Shown: positions 35,679-44,589 of the stretch, in pieces | Numbering within the stretch: the first letter of the stretch is position 1 | Layout: every line of letters begins with the position of its first letter | Source of the DNA: Bacteriovoracaceae bacterium | Lineage (GTDB): Bacteria > Bdellovibrionota > Bacteriovoracia > Bacteriovoracales > Bacteriovoracaceae | Reading direction: 5' to 3' | Length of the DNA stretch: 47,585 nucleotides | Assembly: GCA_017858255.1 (NCBI GenBank) | Contig: JAFMBV010000018.1 | Coordinates: 1 to 47,585, forward strand | Notes under the pieces: generated by a model | Told to the model about the DNA's origin: nothing | Database searches by the model: none | Seen by the model: only the letters and a program-made list of their open reading frames with translations | Translations under genes and position numbers: made by a program

Positions 35679-35907
35679 TAAAGTTCTCACAGAGATTAAA
35701 GATTTGAGCCGACATTACCTAGTAAGACGCTGCGTCGCAACGAATTGTACCGACCTTGTAAAAATTCCCAGAATCCTAACTTCATGGACATGGAAAAAGT
35801 AGTCAGAATTATTAGGTTTTCATTAGGAATCAGGGTGTTCAATAGCTGTCAAAGAGCTCTAAATAATAGGAGGCTAATTTTTGCCTTTAAAGTTAAGAAA
35901 AATTGAA

Positions 35908-35913
35908 TATAAT
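35908..35913 (+). promoter_or_regulatory. Candidate -10 box of the LysR-type gene
   Basis: An exact TATAAT lies 33 nt upstream of the ATG at 35946. TTGCCT at 35881 resembles a -35 but the spacing (21 nt) is long. The divergent region would also hold the operator for the outer-membrane operon. Confidence 0.35.
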
Positions 35914-35945
35914 GACTGTTTACGCCCATAAAAAGTGAGGTTTAT

Positions 35946-36827
35946 ATGGCGGGTTGGCTTAATTATCATCATCTTATGTATTTTAGAGAGATTGCCTCCG
36001 GTGGCTCGATTGCTGCCGCTGCTCAGAAATTAAAACTCAGTCCATCAGCTCTTAGCATGCAGTTAAAGAATCTCGAAGAGTCTCTTGGCCACCCAGTTTT
36101 CGAGAGAAGATCGAAGAAGCTTTTTCTCACAGACTTCGGGCGCCATACTCTTGAATATGCAGAAAGGATTCATCGTCTAGGTGACGAGTTCGTACAGACC
36201 GTAAATAATGCTTCCTTTAGTGATAAGGCACTTTTTAGAATTGGGGTAATGAGTGGTCTCCCAAAATCTATGACTGTCGAAATTGTTCAAAAACTAAGAG
36301 AGAATTTTCCAGAGAGCCCTGTTTCCATTTTTGAAGGAAATTTTCACAATCTAAAACAAGATCTTCTTAATCATGAAATTGATGTTTTGTTTGCGAACTT
36401 TGCTCCTGTCGATCAGTCCGATCTCTTCTATGTGAAAAACTTTAAGAAGGAACAGATTTCTCTTTATGGAGTAGAGAGCTACCTACCGTTAAAAGAAAAT
36501 TTCCCAAAATCTTTAGAGGGACAGGAGATTGTCTTACCTAATAAGCACTCCAACATGAGGGCCTCAGTTGAGTACTGGTTTAAAAAGCAAAATTTGCATT
36601 ATAAACTTTCTTCTGAGGCTCAAGACTCCTCTCTAAAAAAATACTTGGCCCAAGCAGGTCTAGGACTAGTGCCACTGGCCGACTTTTCTGCACAGCAATT
36701 TGTTAAAGAAGGAAAGCTATTTAAAATAGGCCAGTTAGATGGCGTATTTGAAGAGTATTTTCTGATTATGACAAAGAGAGTTTTAAAGGTTCCAGCAGCT
36801 GATTTTCTAACAAAAAACTTGCCTTAG
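35946..36827 (+). CDS. LysR-family regulator, NhaR-like
   Basis: This 293-residue regulator has the LysR winged helix-turn-helix at residues ~5-65. Its opening WLNYHHLMYFREIASGGSIA and SALSMQLKNLEESLGHPVFERR match the NhaR subgroup closely. NhaR proteins activate Na+/H+ antiporter and some surface-polymer genes in response to sodium. The C-terminal effector domain (residues ~90-290) is complete. No antiporter gene is nearby; as for most LysR genes, the divergent operon (outer-membrane barrel, lipoprotein, nuclease) is the likely target. Confidence 0.9.
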   Translation: MAGWLNYHHLMYFREIASGGSIAAAAQKLKLSPSALSMQLKNLEESLGHPVFERRSKKLFLTDFGRHTLEYAERIHRLGDEFVQTVNNASFSDKALFRIGVMSGLPKSMTVEIVQKLRENFPESPVSIFEGNFHNLKQDLLNHEIDVLFANFAPVDQSDLFYVKNFKKEQISLYGVESYLPLKENFPKSLEGQEIVLPNKHSNMRASVEYWFKKQNLHYKLSSEAQDSSLKKYLAQAGLGLVPLADFSAQQFVKEGKLFKIGQLDGVFEEYFLIMTKRVLKVPAADFLTKNLP

Positions 36828-36920
36828 TTATGAGCTTAATCGTTGTCTAGTTCTTTTTGTAAAAACCTACGATAGAAAATGATAAACTCTCGATGTTTTT
36901 TTATGTTTATGGAGGTTTAA

Positions 36921-37574
36921 ATGCATATCGTGATTACTGGTGGAAATAGAGGGATAGGTCTCTCTTTAATTAAGAAATATTTGGCCAATGGGCACAAGGT
37001 CACGAGCTTTTGTCGTCAGTCTTCACCAGAGTTAGATAGTACTGACGTTTCGGTTATAAGCGGGGTTGATGTCACGAGTAGTGAATCTTTAGAGAAGGCG
37101 GTGGCGACAATAGAACCAATCGATATCCTCATCAGTAATGCCGGTCTGTTGATTGCTGATTCGTTTGATAAATTGAATTTTGATAATATTAATCAGCAGT
37201 TTCAGGTTAATACTTTGGGACCTTTAAAGCTGGCAAAAGCTTGTGCTTCTAAATTAAATGTAGGTGCCAAGTATGGGATCATAACCAGCCGCATGGGCTC
37301 AATAACAGATAACACATCGGGTGGTCAGTATGGCTATCGTTTGTCTAAGGCCGCTGCCAATGCAGTAGGTAAATCACTTTCAGAAGATTTTCGTTCTCAA
37401 GGGGTAACGGTATTGATGCTACACCCTGGCTATGTAAAGACAGATATGACAGGAGGAAGTGGGCTGATTGATACAACGGAATCAGCCGATGGCCTCTTTA
37501 AAATACTGAACGAAAAAGGTTTTGAAAGTACTGGGACCTTTTGGCATATGAATGGCGAAATTCTGCCCTGGTAA
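36921..37574 (+). CDS. Short-chain dehydrogenase (CsgA/C-factor-like)
   Basis: This 217-residue NAD(P)-dependent oxidoreductase has the SDR landmarks: TGGNRGIGL cofactor loop (residues 6-14), DILISNAGLL, catalytic Ser in ITSRMGS and YxxxK in YGYRLSKAA, and HPGYVKTDM. Length and pattern match the short cytoplasmic SDRs that include the myxobacterial C-factor CsgA. The substrate is unknown. A GGAGG ribosome site lies 5 nt upstream. The ATP-grasp lipoprotein gene follows on the same strand. Confidence 0.92.
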   Translation: MHIVITGGNRGIGLSLIKKYLANGHKVTSFCRQSSPELDSTDVSVISGVDVTSSESLEKAVATIEPIDILISNAGLLIADSFDKLNFDNINQQFQVNTLGPLKLAKACASKLNVGAKYGIITSRMGSITDNTSGGQYGYRLSKAAANAVGKSLSEDFRSQGVTVLMLHPGYVKTDMTGGSGLIDTTESADGLFKILNEKGFESTGTFWHMNGEILPW

Positions 37575-37658
37575 GCCGACTATTTGGGAAGATATTTCCT
37601 AAAAGATAGAACTTTATTTAGTCAAAAAGGTCTTCTTTATAAATTCCGAAAAGTTCTT

Positions 37659-39428
37659 ATGATTAAGGCCAAATTTTGGTTCCTCCTGGGAATCGTTTTA
37701 ATTTATTCATTTAGTTGCCAACACCCTCTTCGCAAACTCGCTCAAGAGAGGACAGCTTTTGATGAAATTTATGGAACATCTCAGGGACAGAGGGTTCGCT
37801 TGGTATATGAGGGAATTATTGAACACTATGAAGCACTCACTCAAGCTGAAAAGGAAGATCTCGCCAAGGCAACCTTAAGAGACTTTGATGGTGATAATTC
37901 TCTTTTACCTTTGCCTAAAGTTTTATCAGAGATTGAATTTGAGGAACTCTCAAAGGGCGTAGAGCAAAGAGGTAAAGCGCTGCGTGCCTTTTTAGAGGAT
38001 CATTATTCAGGCAAAAAGAAGTACCTAGATAAAGGAATTATTCCCGAAGCTGTTCTTGAACGTGTCATAAAAAGAGCAGGAGAGGAAGATTGGGATAAGT
38101 TTATTAAGCCCAGTAATCTAAATTTTTGGTATGGGCCCGATGTTATTCGTGGACCGCCTTCCTCTGAATTTCCCAATGGCCAATTTCTCGTTGTTGAGGA
38201 CAATCCTAGTTTTATTGGTGGTATGGGAGATCTGATCCGGGCACGAGAGATTCTCGACAAGTACATGCCTGCTTATTCACGGGTTACAGAAAGTAATGGT
38301 CCAGAAAAGTTTTATAAAGAATTAATAAATGATTACAAGCAAAGGGCAAAAAACTTTGAAGGCAGACCAGTACTCCTCCAATATATTACTGAATTAACGG
38401 CAGACAATGAGGAGGAAAGAATTAGAGTCTTAATGGAAAAGGCGGGCATCGATGTTGTATTTGTAAATCCTTATACACAAAACAAAGGTTGGCAGAAAAA
38501 TAATAAACGATTATTGATCGAGGGCGATAAGTTATTCCTTGAAAAGAAGAATAAGGCCAATAGAATTACAAAAAGTCGGGTTGGTTATGTCATCACCAAT
38601 ATGAACCCACAAGATTTAGAATTGAGTCATCCAGGAAATCGAAAATATCATATTATGGCGGAAGCAGAGTGGGAACTAGAACAAAAAGGTCTTAAAAATA
38701 GCTATAAAGATGGGTTAAAGAGTCTTATGCGAGTTGATTCGCGAACAGGTAATATTCCCTATGAAGAGATTAAAAATTATATAAAAGAGAATAGTCCTTA
38801 TAAGTCTTCCTTTGGTCAGAAATTAGGTATTCCTGGGCTTATTGACCTTACGAACCAAGGAAAAATTGGAATCACCAATGGACCAGGTATGGAGTTTGTT
38901 GGTGATAAGGAGTTTTATATTTATATCGAAGAGTTTATTAGGTATTACCTCAATGAAGAACCTATCTTGAAGAATATGGATACGGGAAGCTTCGCTCGGA
39001 TAAATAAAGAGGGGCGAGAAGTAATAGATGGTCGCAAACTTAATGAAGTATTTAATAAGAAAGGAAATTTCGTTATCAAAGACGTTATTGGCCGCGGGGG
39101 TGATGCTGTTTGGGTTGGTCCAAAAGTAACGGACGAAGTTTGGGAAGAAGTAAAGTTAAAGGTAAGAGAGAACCCAGCCCGATTTATTTTTCAAGAGTTT
39201 AATCCATTGTCTACTTTAAGTGGTTTTATTGGGGATATACGTCTTATAAGTGACGTTAGTAGTTCTGGTGTTCGTGTCGCCGATATTCCTTGGGCAAGAG
39301 TTGTTGGTATGGATGGGGATGGAAAGGTTAATATATCCGCAAATGGATTTGAGGCCACCGTACTTGTTAGAAAACTCAGCACTATGGGGTCTTGCTATAA
39401 ATTGTTTAGAGATATTCTTCCACAATAA
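37659..39428 (+). CDS. Lipoprotein with a circularly permuted ATP-grasp-like domain
   Basis: The product has about 589 residues. The frame is open to a TTG at 37584, but the ATG at 37659 begins a lipoprotein-type signal (FLLGIVLIYSFSCQHP) and is preferred. Residues ~150-560 resemble the circularly permuted ATP-grasp type 2 family: FLVVEDNPSFIGGMGDLIRA near 179, NGPGMEFVGDKEFYIYIEEF, YYLNEEPIL near 428, FVIKDVIGRGGDAVWVGP near 470 (ATP-binding Lys and glycine loop), and RFIFQEFNPLST near 507. The C-terminus ends with GSCYKLFRDIL, echoing two other lipoproteins here. The family normally forms peptide-type bonds in the cytoplasm, so a secreted form is strange. The lipobox (SFSC) is not canonical. 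Confidence 0.7.
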   Translation: MIKAKFWFLLGIVLIYSFSCQHPLRKLAQERTAFDEIYGTSQGQRVRLVYEGIIEHYEALTQAEKEDLAKATLRDFDGDNSLLPLPKVLSEIEFEELSKGVEQRGKALRAFLEDHYSGKKKYLDKGIIPEAVLERVIKRAGEEDWDKFIKPSNLNFWYGPDVIRGPPSSEFPNGQFLVVEDNPSFIGGMGDLIRAREILDKYMPAYSRVTESNGPEKFYKELINDYKQRAKNFEGRPVLLQYITELTADNEEERIRVLMEKAGIDVVFVNPYTQNKGWQKNNKRLLIEGDKLFLEKKNKANRITKSRVGYVITNMNPQDLELSHPGNRKYHIMAEAEWELEQKGLKNSYKDGLKSLMRVDSRTGNIPYEEIKNYIKENSPYKSSFGQKLGIPGLIDLTNQGKIGITNGPGMEFVGDKEFYIYIEEFIRYYLNEEPILKNMDTGSFARINKEGREVIDGRKLNEVFNKKGNFVIKDVIGRGGDAVWVGPKVTDEVWEEVKLKVRENPARFIFQEFNPLSTLSGFIGDIRLISDVSSSGVRVADIPWARVVGMDGDGKVNISANGFEATVLVRKLSTMGSCYKLFRDILPQ

Positions 39429-39461
39429 TTTGCCTTAACTCCATCTAAGGTAAAGATTAGG

Positions 39462-39487
39462 GCACCAATAGACTTCCCCTCTGGTGC
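39462..39487 (+). other. Small stem-loop before the MFS gene
   Basis: GCACCA (39462-39467) pairs with TGGTGC (39482-39487) around a 14-nt loop in the 75-bp gap between the ATP-grasp and MFS genes. It could be a weak terminator or leader structure; no T tract follows. Confidence 0.3.
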
Positions 39488-39503
39488 AGGGTAGCTTTAG
39501 GCC

Positions 39504-40748
39504 ATGTCCTTAATTAGAAAAGTCCCCATTGTTGCTGAAAACGAGCTTAAATATATTTTATTATTAGCAGCTATTCAGTTCGTTCATATGGTGGACTTTG
39601 TTGTCTTGATGCCACTTGGTCCGACATTAATGAAAGACTTGAGTATTACGCCCGCACAATTTGGGACCTTAGTCTCTTCATATAACTTCTCTGCCGCAAT
39701 CTTTGGCATTCTCTTTGGTTCCTTTGCTGATAAGTTCGATAGAAAATCTCTGTTACTTATGGCCATGGTTGGTTTTACTTTAGGGACTTTTTCTTGCGGT
39801 ATGGCCTCTGATTTTCATCTACTAATAACAGCAAGAATTATTACTGGCGCTTTTGGGGGCATGCTTAATGGTCTCATCTTTGCTGTGATAAGTGATATTG
39901 TTCCTTTTCAAAGAAGAGGGCGGGCCATGGGAGTTGTCATGAGCTCTTTTTCTGTTGCCAGTGTTGTTGGGGTTCCTATTGGTCTCGCAATATCAGATTA
40001 CAGCCATTGGAAATTTACGTTTGTCTTTATTGGTGTGTTTAGTATGTTTATTATTTTACTGGCACAATTTATTTTTCCAAATATTACGGAACATTTAGGA
40101 AAAGATAGCAAGGTCTTCTCTTCACGCCTTAAAAAGCTTTTTTATAACCCTCGTTATCGTAAGAGCTTTTTGTTCATTTTTCTTGTTAGTGGAAGTATGT
40201 TCTTGTTGATTCCCTTTCTTTCTCCCTTCGCGGTTAAGAATATGGGTATTGCCACTACTAATTTAAAATATATGTATCTCGTTGGAGGATTGTTTACGAT
40301 TGTTACTGCACGCGTCTTTGGTGTCCTGACGGATAAGGTTGGCGCATTAAAACTTTTTGTTTTGATCGTCTTGGTTTCATTTATACCGATCAGTCTTTAT
40401 ACCCATTCTGGTGTAATCTCTTTCGTTACTTATCTTGCCTTAGGTTCATTATTTATGACGATGGTTTCTGGTCGTATGATTCCTTGCATGACCTTGATTT
40501 CCGAAGTTCCGGGTTCAGAGGAGCGCGGTCTTTTTATGAGTGTGCTTCATTCAGTAAGGTCTTGCGGAAGTGGAGCGGCGACATTTTTCGGCGGGCTTAT
40601 TATAAGTGAGTCGGCTTCAGGGAAATTAATGGGCTTTAATCATGCTGGCTACTTATCAGTTCTCATGGGACTTTCAACAATCTTTTTGGCCTTTCAAATA
40701 TTTAAAAATATTAATGAAGAAAGCTCATCTCTAGTAAAGCAGAGCTAG
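39504..40748 (+). CDS. Major facilitator superfamily transporter
   Basis: This is a 414-residue integral membrane protein with about 12 helices. It has the MFS signature between helices 2 and 3 (GSFADKFDRKSLLL, matching GxxxDrxGRR) and a helix-5 PIGLAISD-type motif as in drug/sugar antiporters. It resembles arabinose-efflux or Bcr/CflA-type proton-driven exporters; the substrate is unknown. It starts 75 bp after the ATP-grasp gene and may be in the same transcription unit. Confidence 0.9.
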   Translation: MSLIRKVPIVAENELKYILLLAAIQFVHMVDFVVLMPLGPTLMKDLSITPAQFGTLVSSYNFSAAIFGILFGSFADKFDRKSLLLMAMVGFTLGTFSCGMASDFHLLITARIITGAFGGMLNGLIFAVISDIVPFQRRGRAMGVVMSSFSVASVVGVPIGLAISDYSHWKFTFVFIGVFSMFIILLAQFIFPNITEHLGKDSKVFSSRLKKLFYNPRYRKSFLFIFLVSGSMFLLIPFLSPFAVKNMGIATTNLKYMYLVGGLFTIVTARVFGVLTDKVGALKLFVLIVLVSFIPISLYTHSGVISFVTYLALGSLFMTMVSGRMIPCMTLISEVPGSEERGLFMSVLHSVRSCGSGAATFFGGLIISESASGKLMGFNHAGYLSVLMGLSTIFLAFQIFKNINEESSSLVKQS

Positions 40749-40961
40749 TGCGGTTATTTATTGGCGATTAGGTGACTAATTAGGTCGGTCGCGTTTTGGG
40801 TCTAAGTCTGCATAATGTTCTATAAATGCCTTGTATTTTCTTACATCAAACTTCTTTTTTGAATATCTTTGAGTTCCAGTCTAGCGATGGTTTTAAGTAT
40901 TCTATACTATATAGGTGGTCGGTTTTTTGACTCTAATTAATAGCTAAATTTAGGATAACTT

Positions 40962-42332
40962 ATGGTCAACTTTAGAAATCTCCTACTCGTTCTTATTGCT
41001 GGAGTTTCCCTCTTTTCTTGTAATGAAGAAGACAAGAAGTGTAGTGATGACTTTGTTGTGGCCTATCAAAGGATGGGTGATTCTTTTGAAGCCGTTTACA
41101 GGCCAAGAAGTGGTTCCTTTGAATTAAATAATTTAGCCGAGGCCATTGATCTTTTTCTGGCCGACAATAAGGACGTATCTTGTACTTACAAGGGCAGTAA
41201 GTTAAATCCCACTGTTGAAGCACAGGGCATGCGCCAAGTTTTGCCAAAACTAAGACAGAAGAGTCTAGAGAACTTTTTAAAAGTCTTTCCAAAAGTTATT
41301 TATGGGGATGATAACCGTGAGCAAGTAGCGGATTCACCTGGTATTTATCAATCTTGGGCAAGCGCCACTATGGCGCAAATATCTCCTGATGAATGGGATG
41401 CAGATTTTAATTTTATTTCAAAAAGTTATGGAGATGAGTTCTCGTTATGTTCAGGAGAAAGGTTTTTTGATGAATTAAGTGTTTCTCGCTGTAGCGGATT
41501 TCTCGTTGCTCCTGATATTGTCGTGACGGCCGGGCATTGTGTTCAAAATGAAAATGACTGCCAAAATTTTAAATGGGTACTAGATTTTAAAGACGGGGTT
41601 ACTTCTACTAATCCAAACAATATCTTTTCTTGTAAGTCCATTATTAGTCGAGACTTGAATGATGATAGTTTGTTGGACTATGCAGTTCTTCGTTTGGATC
41701 GCTCGGTTAAGGGACGTAAATTTTTTAGAACAAGAACTGCGGGTACTGTTTCTAATGGGACGGAACTAGTTCTGATAGGCCATCCTTCTGGCCTTTCAAC
41801 GAAAGTGGCGGCAGGTGCGATTGTAAGAAGTAGCTCATCAGATATTTACTTCAAAACAAATACAGATTCCTTTGGTGGAAACTCTGGCTCAGCAGTCATC
41901 AATGCCCAGACAGGAGTTGTTGAGGGTGTGCTCGTGCGGGGTGATTCTGACTATGACGTTGTTGATGCATCAGATGGATCTCGCTGTCGAGTTGAGAGGG
42001 TTTGTGCTAATGATGGTTGCCAAGGGGAAGACGTTACTAAGATGACTTCAGTTAAGGGAATCCCTCTTGTTGCTGATCCTGTTGTCATTAGAAAAGGCTT
42101 CTATCAAGATAAGAATTTTCCGAGTGCAAAAGAGGGACTTCCTATTGAGTTCCTAAGCTACTCCTATGGTGGCTATACTCTTGGTGGTTTGAAGTTCTTA
42201 GATCGTTGTGGAGTACATTTCTATAATGATGGAAGTCCTGAGCTTTGGGAGAACTTCTATGCTGGAGAGTGTGGTCAGCAACAAGATATTGATCAAGTGA
42301 TCAATACTTTTGGAAATCTCTTCTATCTTTAG
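40962..42332 (+). CDS. Trypsin-like serine protease lipoprotein
   Basis: This 456-residue protein has a lipobox (LFSC, Cys20). The N-terminal ~150 residues are a unique, helical region. The protease domain follows: His192 in VVTAGHCV, Asp239 in LLDYAVLRLD, Ser308 in GGNSGSAV, so the triad is complete. A C-terminal ~120-residue extension contains several cysteines (SRCRVERVCANDGC, DRCGVHF, AGECGQQ). Surface anchoring suggests a role in cleaving external or periplasmic proteins. An AGGA ribosome site precedes the ATG. The gene is the second trypsin-like protease in the window (see 21783); the two are not close paralogues. Confidence 0.9.
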   Translation: MVNFRNLLLVLIAGVSLFSCNEEDKKCSDDFVVAYQRMGDSFEAVYRPRSGSFELNNLAEAIDLFLADNKDVSCTYKGSKLNPTVEAQGMRQVLPKLRQKSLENFLKVFPKVIYGDDNREQVADSPGIYQSWASATMAQISPDEWDADFNFISKSYGDEFSLCSGERFFDELSVSRCSGFLVAPDIVVTAGHCVQNENDCQNFKWVLDFKDGVTSTNPNNIFSCKSIISRDLNDDSLLDYAVLRLDRSVKGRKFFRTRTAGTVSNGTELVLIGHPSGLSTKVAAGAIVRSSSSDIYFKTNTDSFGGNSGSAVINAQTGVVEGVLVRGDSDYDVVDASDGSRCRVERVCANDGCQGEDVTKMTSVKGIPLVADPVVIRKGFYQDKNFPSAKEGLPIEFLSYSYGGYTLGGLKFLDRCGVHFYNDGSPELWENFYAGECGQQQDIDQVINTFGNLFYL

Positions 42333-42482
42333 AGTACTTGGATAAGGTCACTGATAGGCTAGGCAGAGGGCCTATCTCACTGGGTCATACTTGTTTGACA
42401 TAGGTTAAACCACAGATTTAATACGCAGATTCCTTGTGCTTGGCCATAGTAACTTACTAGGAATCAGGTTATCTTCTAAGGT

Positions 42483-43802
42483 ATGGCCAAAAAGTTCATT
42501 TCTCACAGATTAGGACGCTTCGCTCAGCTTGGAAAGTCTTTGACTAAGGCCACCGGGCACCTCGCGCTTGATAAGCTTGGAAGTACTATCAATAAAGCTA
42601 CTCAGAAAAAGGAAGAGGTTGAAAACTTTCATCGCAAAGCTATGGCAGCGAAAGAGTTAATTAAAAGTATGGGTGAATTGAAAGGGGCCTTGATGAAGCT
42701 TGGCCAAATGCTCTCGATCACCGAAGACCTAGTCATACCACCTGAAATATCAAAACTCTTCTCAGAGCTTCAAAAGAATGCTCCCTCTATGAGCGACAGT
42801 GAGCTTGATCAAGCATTTTTAGAAAGCTTTGATAAATTACCTGAAGAAATCTTTAAGAGTTTTAACAGAGTCCCAATCGCTGCTGCTTCCATTGGCCAGG
42901 TTCATCTTGCTACTTTACCTGATGGAACAAAGGTTGCTGTGAAAGTTCAGTACCCAAAAATTGTAAATGCTATTAAAAATGATTTTGAAAACTTGGAGAG
43001 TTTAAAAAAACTCGTGTCTCTATTGTTTCCTAAGGTACCCAATATCGATAGTTACCTTCAAGAGCTCAAGAGGTCACTCGCTGAAGAGTGTGACTATATA
43101 AAAGAGAGAGAGTCGATTAATTTCTTCCGAGAAAATTCCTTGGAAAAATTTCCTGAAGTTAAAGTACCCCAAACTTATGTTGATTATTCATCTACCACTA
43201 TTTTAACTCTTGAATTTATGGAGGGAGAGGATTTTGTTAAGACTAAGTCATATGATCAGGAAACTAAGGATCGTTTAGGTCAACTCTTGTATGACTATCA
43301 TAACTTCTGCTTCTATGAGTTGCGCTGTCTACATACAGACCCCCAGTATGGTAACTTTCTCTTCACAGAGAACTCAATCATTCTATTGGATTTTGGGTCT
43401 GTCAGGCGCTTTGATAGTGAATTCATTAAGGACTATATCCAGTTACTTCAAAGTATTGAAAATAAAAACCTACCTGACTATCGGCAAGTTCTTTTAAAAT
43501 TCGGGTTCTTTGAAGAAAAGGATACTAATGAACTTTTTTCTAATCATTTAGAAATGGTTTACGACCTTTATACTCCTTACATTCGAAAGGGAAAAAATAC
43601 GATTCCGAAAGTGAACCCAATGGACCTAGTCAAAGGTTTTGTTGATAAGATTGACCTTAAAGGACGTAAAAGTCCTCGAGAAGAATTTCTACTCTTAGAC
43701 AGGGCCCACCTCGGATTATATACTAAGCTGAGGGGCTGGGGTGCAGCGATCGATTGGGTAGAAACAAAGGAAAGAGGCTGGAGTCTTTATGAAAATACTT
43801 AG
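42483..43802 (+). CDS. ABC1/UbiB-family kinase-like protein
   Basis: This 439-residue member of the ABC1/ADCK/UbiB atypical kinase family shows the family's KxGQ region (GALMKLGQMLS near residue 73), the Ala-rich loop replacing the glycine loop (PIAAASIGQVH), the lysine in VAVKVQYP, the catalytic-loop LHTDPQYGNFLF, and the metal-binding DFG in ILLDFGSVR. These proteins act as ATPases or kinases in quinone or lipid metabolism. It lacks the C-terminal transmembrane helices of UbiB. The next gene, msrA, starts 14 nt inside its 3' end. Confidence 0.9.
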   Translation: MAKKFISHRLGRFAQLGKSLTKATGHLALDKLGSTINKATQKKEEVENFHRKAMAAKELIKSMGELKGALMKLGQMLSITEDLVIPPEISKLFSELQKNAPSMSDSELDQAFLESFDKLPEEIFKSFNRVPIAAASIGQVHLATLPDGTKVAVKVQYPKIVNAIKNDFENLESLKKLVSLLFPKVPNIDSYLQELKRSLAEECDYIKERESINFFRENSLEKFPEVKVPQTYVDYSSTTILTLEFMEGEDFVKTKSYDQETKDRLGQLLYDYHNFCFYELRCLHTDPQYGNFLFTENSIILLDFGSVRRFDSEFIKDYIQLLQSIENKNLPDYRQVLLKFGFFEEKDTNELFSNHLEMVYDLYTPYIRKGKNTIPKVNPMDLVKGFVDKIDLKGRKSPREEFLLLDRAHLGLYTKLRGWGAAIDWVETKERGWSLYENT

Positions 43803-44355
43803 TCTGATTTTATTACTTTCTTTTTCTGTAAAAGCAGAGGTTGCGACTTTTGCTGGTGGCTGCTTCTGGTGTATGGAACCACCTTTTGAAAAACTCCCCG
43901 GTGTTGCTAGTGTGATTAGCGGATATATGGGGGGAGAAAAAGAGAGTGCAAACTACAAACAAGTCTCAAATGGAACAACGACTCACCTTGAAGTCGTGCA
44001 AGTTGATTTTGATCCAAAAATAGTCACTTATAAGAAACTCTTGGAAGTTTTTTGGCGTAACATTGATCCTACACAAACGGATGGGCAGTTCGTAGATAAA
44101 GGGCCTCAGTATTTGTCGGCCATCTTTTATCATAATGACATTCAAAAAAATGAAGCAAATAAATCAAAAGATGAGCTTAATAAGAGCAAGAAGTTTTCAA
44201 AACCTATATACACAAAAGTATTGAAGGCCTTAACATTCTATCCCGCTGAAGAATATCATCAAGACTATTATAAGAAGAGTACCTTTCGCTATAAACTCTA
44301 CCGAGTGAATAGCGGGCGAGATGAATTTATCAAAAAGTACTGGGGTTCAAATTAA
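43789..44355 (+). CDS. msrA: Exported peptide methionine sulfoxide reductase A
   Basis: This 188-residue enzyme reduces methionine-S-sulfoxide in proteins. The catalytic GGCFWCMEPPFE motif places the active Cys at residue 24, followed by GYMGGE, YKQVSNGTTTHLEVVQVDFDP and EEYHQDYY, all typical of MsrA. A signal peptide (residues 1-15, SFSVKA) indicates export, so this form repairs oxidised periplasmic proteins. The gene overlaps the kinase-like gene by 14 nt, which suggests coupled translation. No MsrB is adjacent. Confidence 0.95.
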   Translation: MKILSLILLLSFSVKAEVATFAGGCFWCMEPPFEKLPGVASVISGYMGGEKESANYKQVSNGTTTHLEVVQVDFDPKIVTYKKLLEVFWRNIDPTQTDGQFVDKGPQYLSAIFYHNDIQKNEANKSKDELNKSKKFSKPIYTKVLKALTFYPAEEYHQDYYKKSTFRYKLYRVNSGRDEFIKKYWGSN

Positions 44356-44547
44356 CTATACAGTCCAAATGATAAAATTTTGAAAATATAGGCCGTAAGT
44401 TCTCTTCTTACCCAGCTTATTTCTTGTTGAGACGCTTTTGACTGACTAATTGACCAAATTAAAAGAAAAATTTGTCTAAATGACTTCTGACTTTTTATCA
44501 TTATTAAAACTCTTTCCTAAGGGTTAGAAGGCTTTCCACTTTTACTA

Positions 44548-44553
44548 TATAAT
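44548..44553 (+). promoter_or_regulatory. Candidate -10 box of the PilZ gene
   Basis: An exact TATAAT is present 37 nt upstream of the GTG at 44590, with only a weak TTAGAA at -35. It lies in a 234-bp gap where I find no other gene; a small GTAAG/CTTAC hairpin occurs near 44395. Confidence 0.35.
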
Positions 44554-44589
44554 TAAATTTATCAAAGTTATTTTACCAGAGGAATAGGC

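Noticed and set aside
42353-42376. GATAGGC/GCCTATC hairpin after the trypsin-like lipoprotein gene as a terminator
   Set aside because: Only 7 bp and no T tract follows; not strong enough to call as a terminator.
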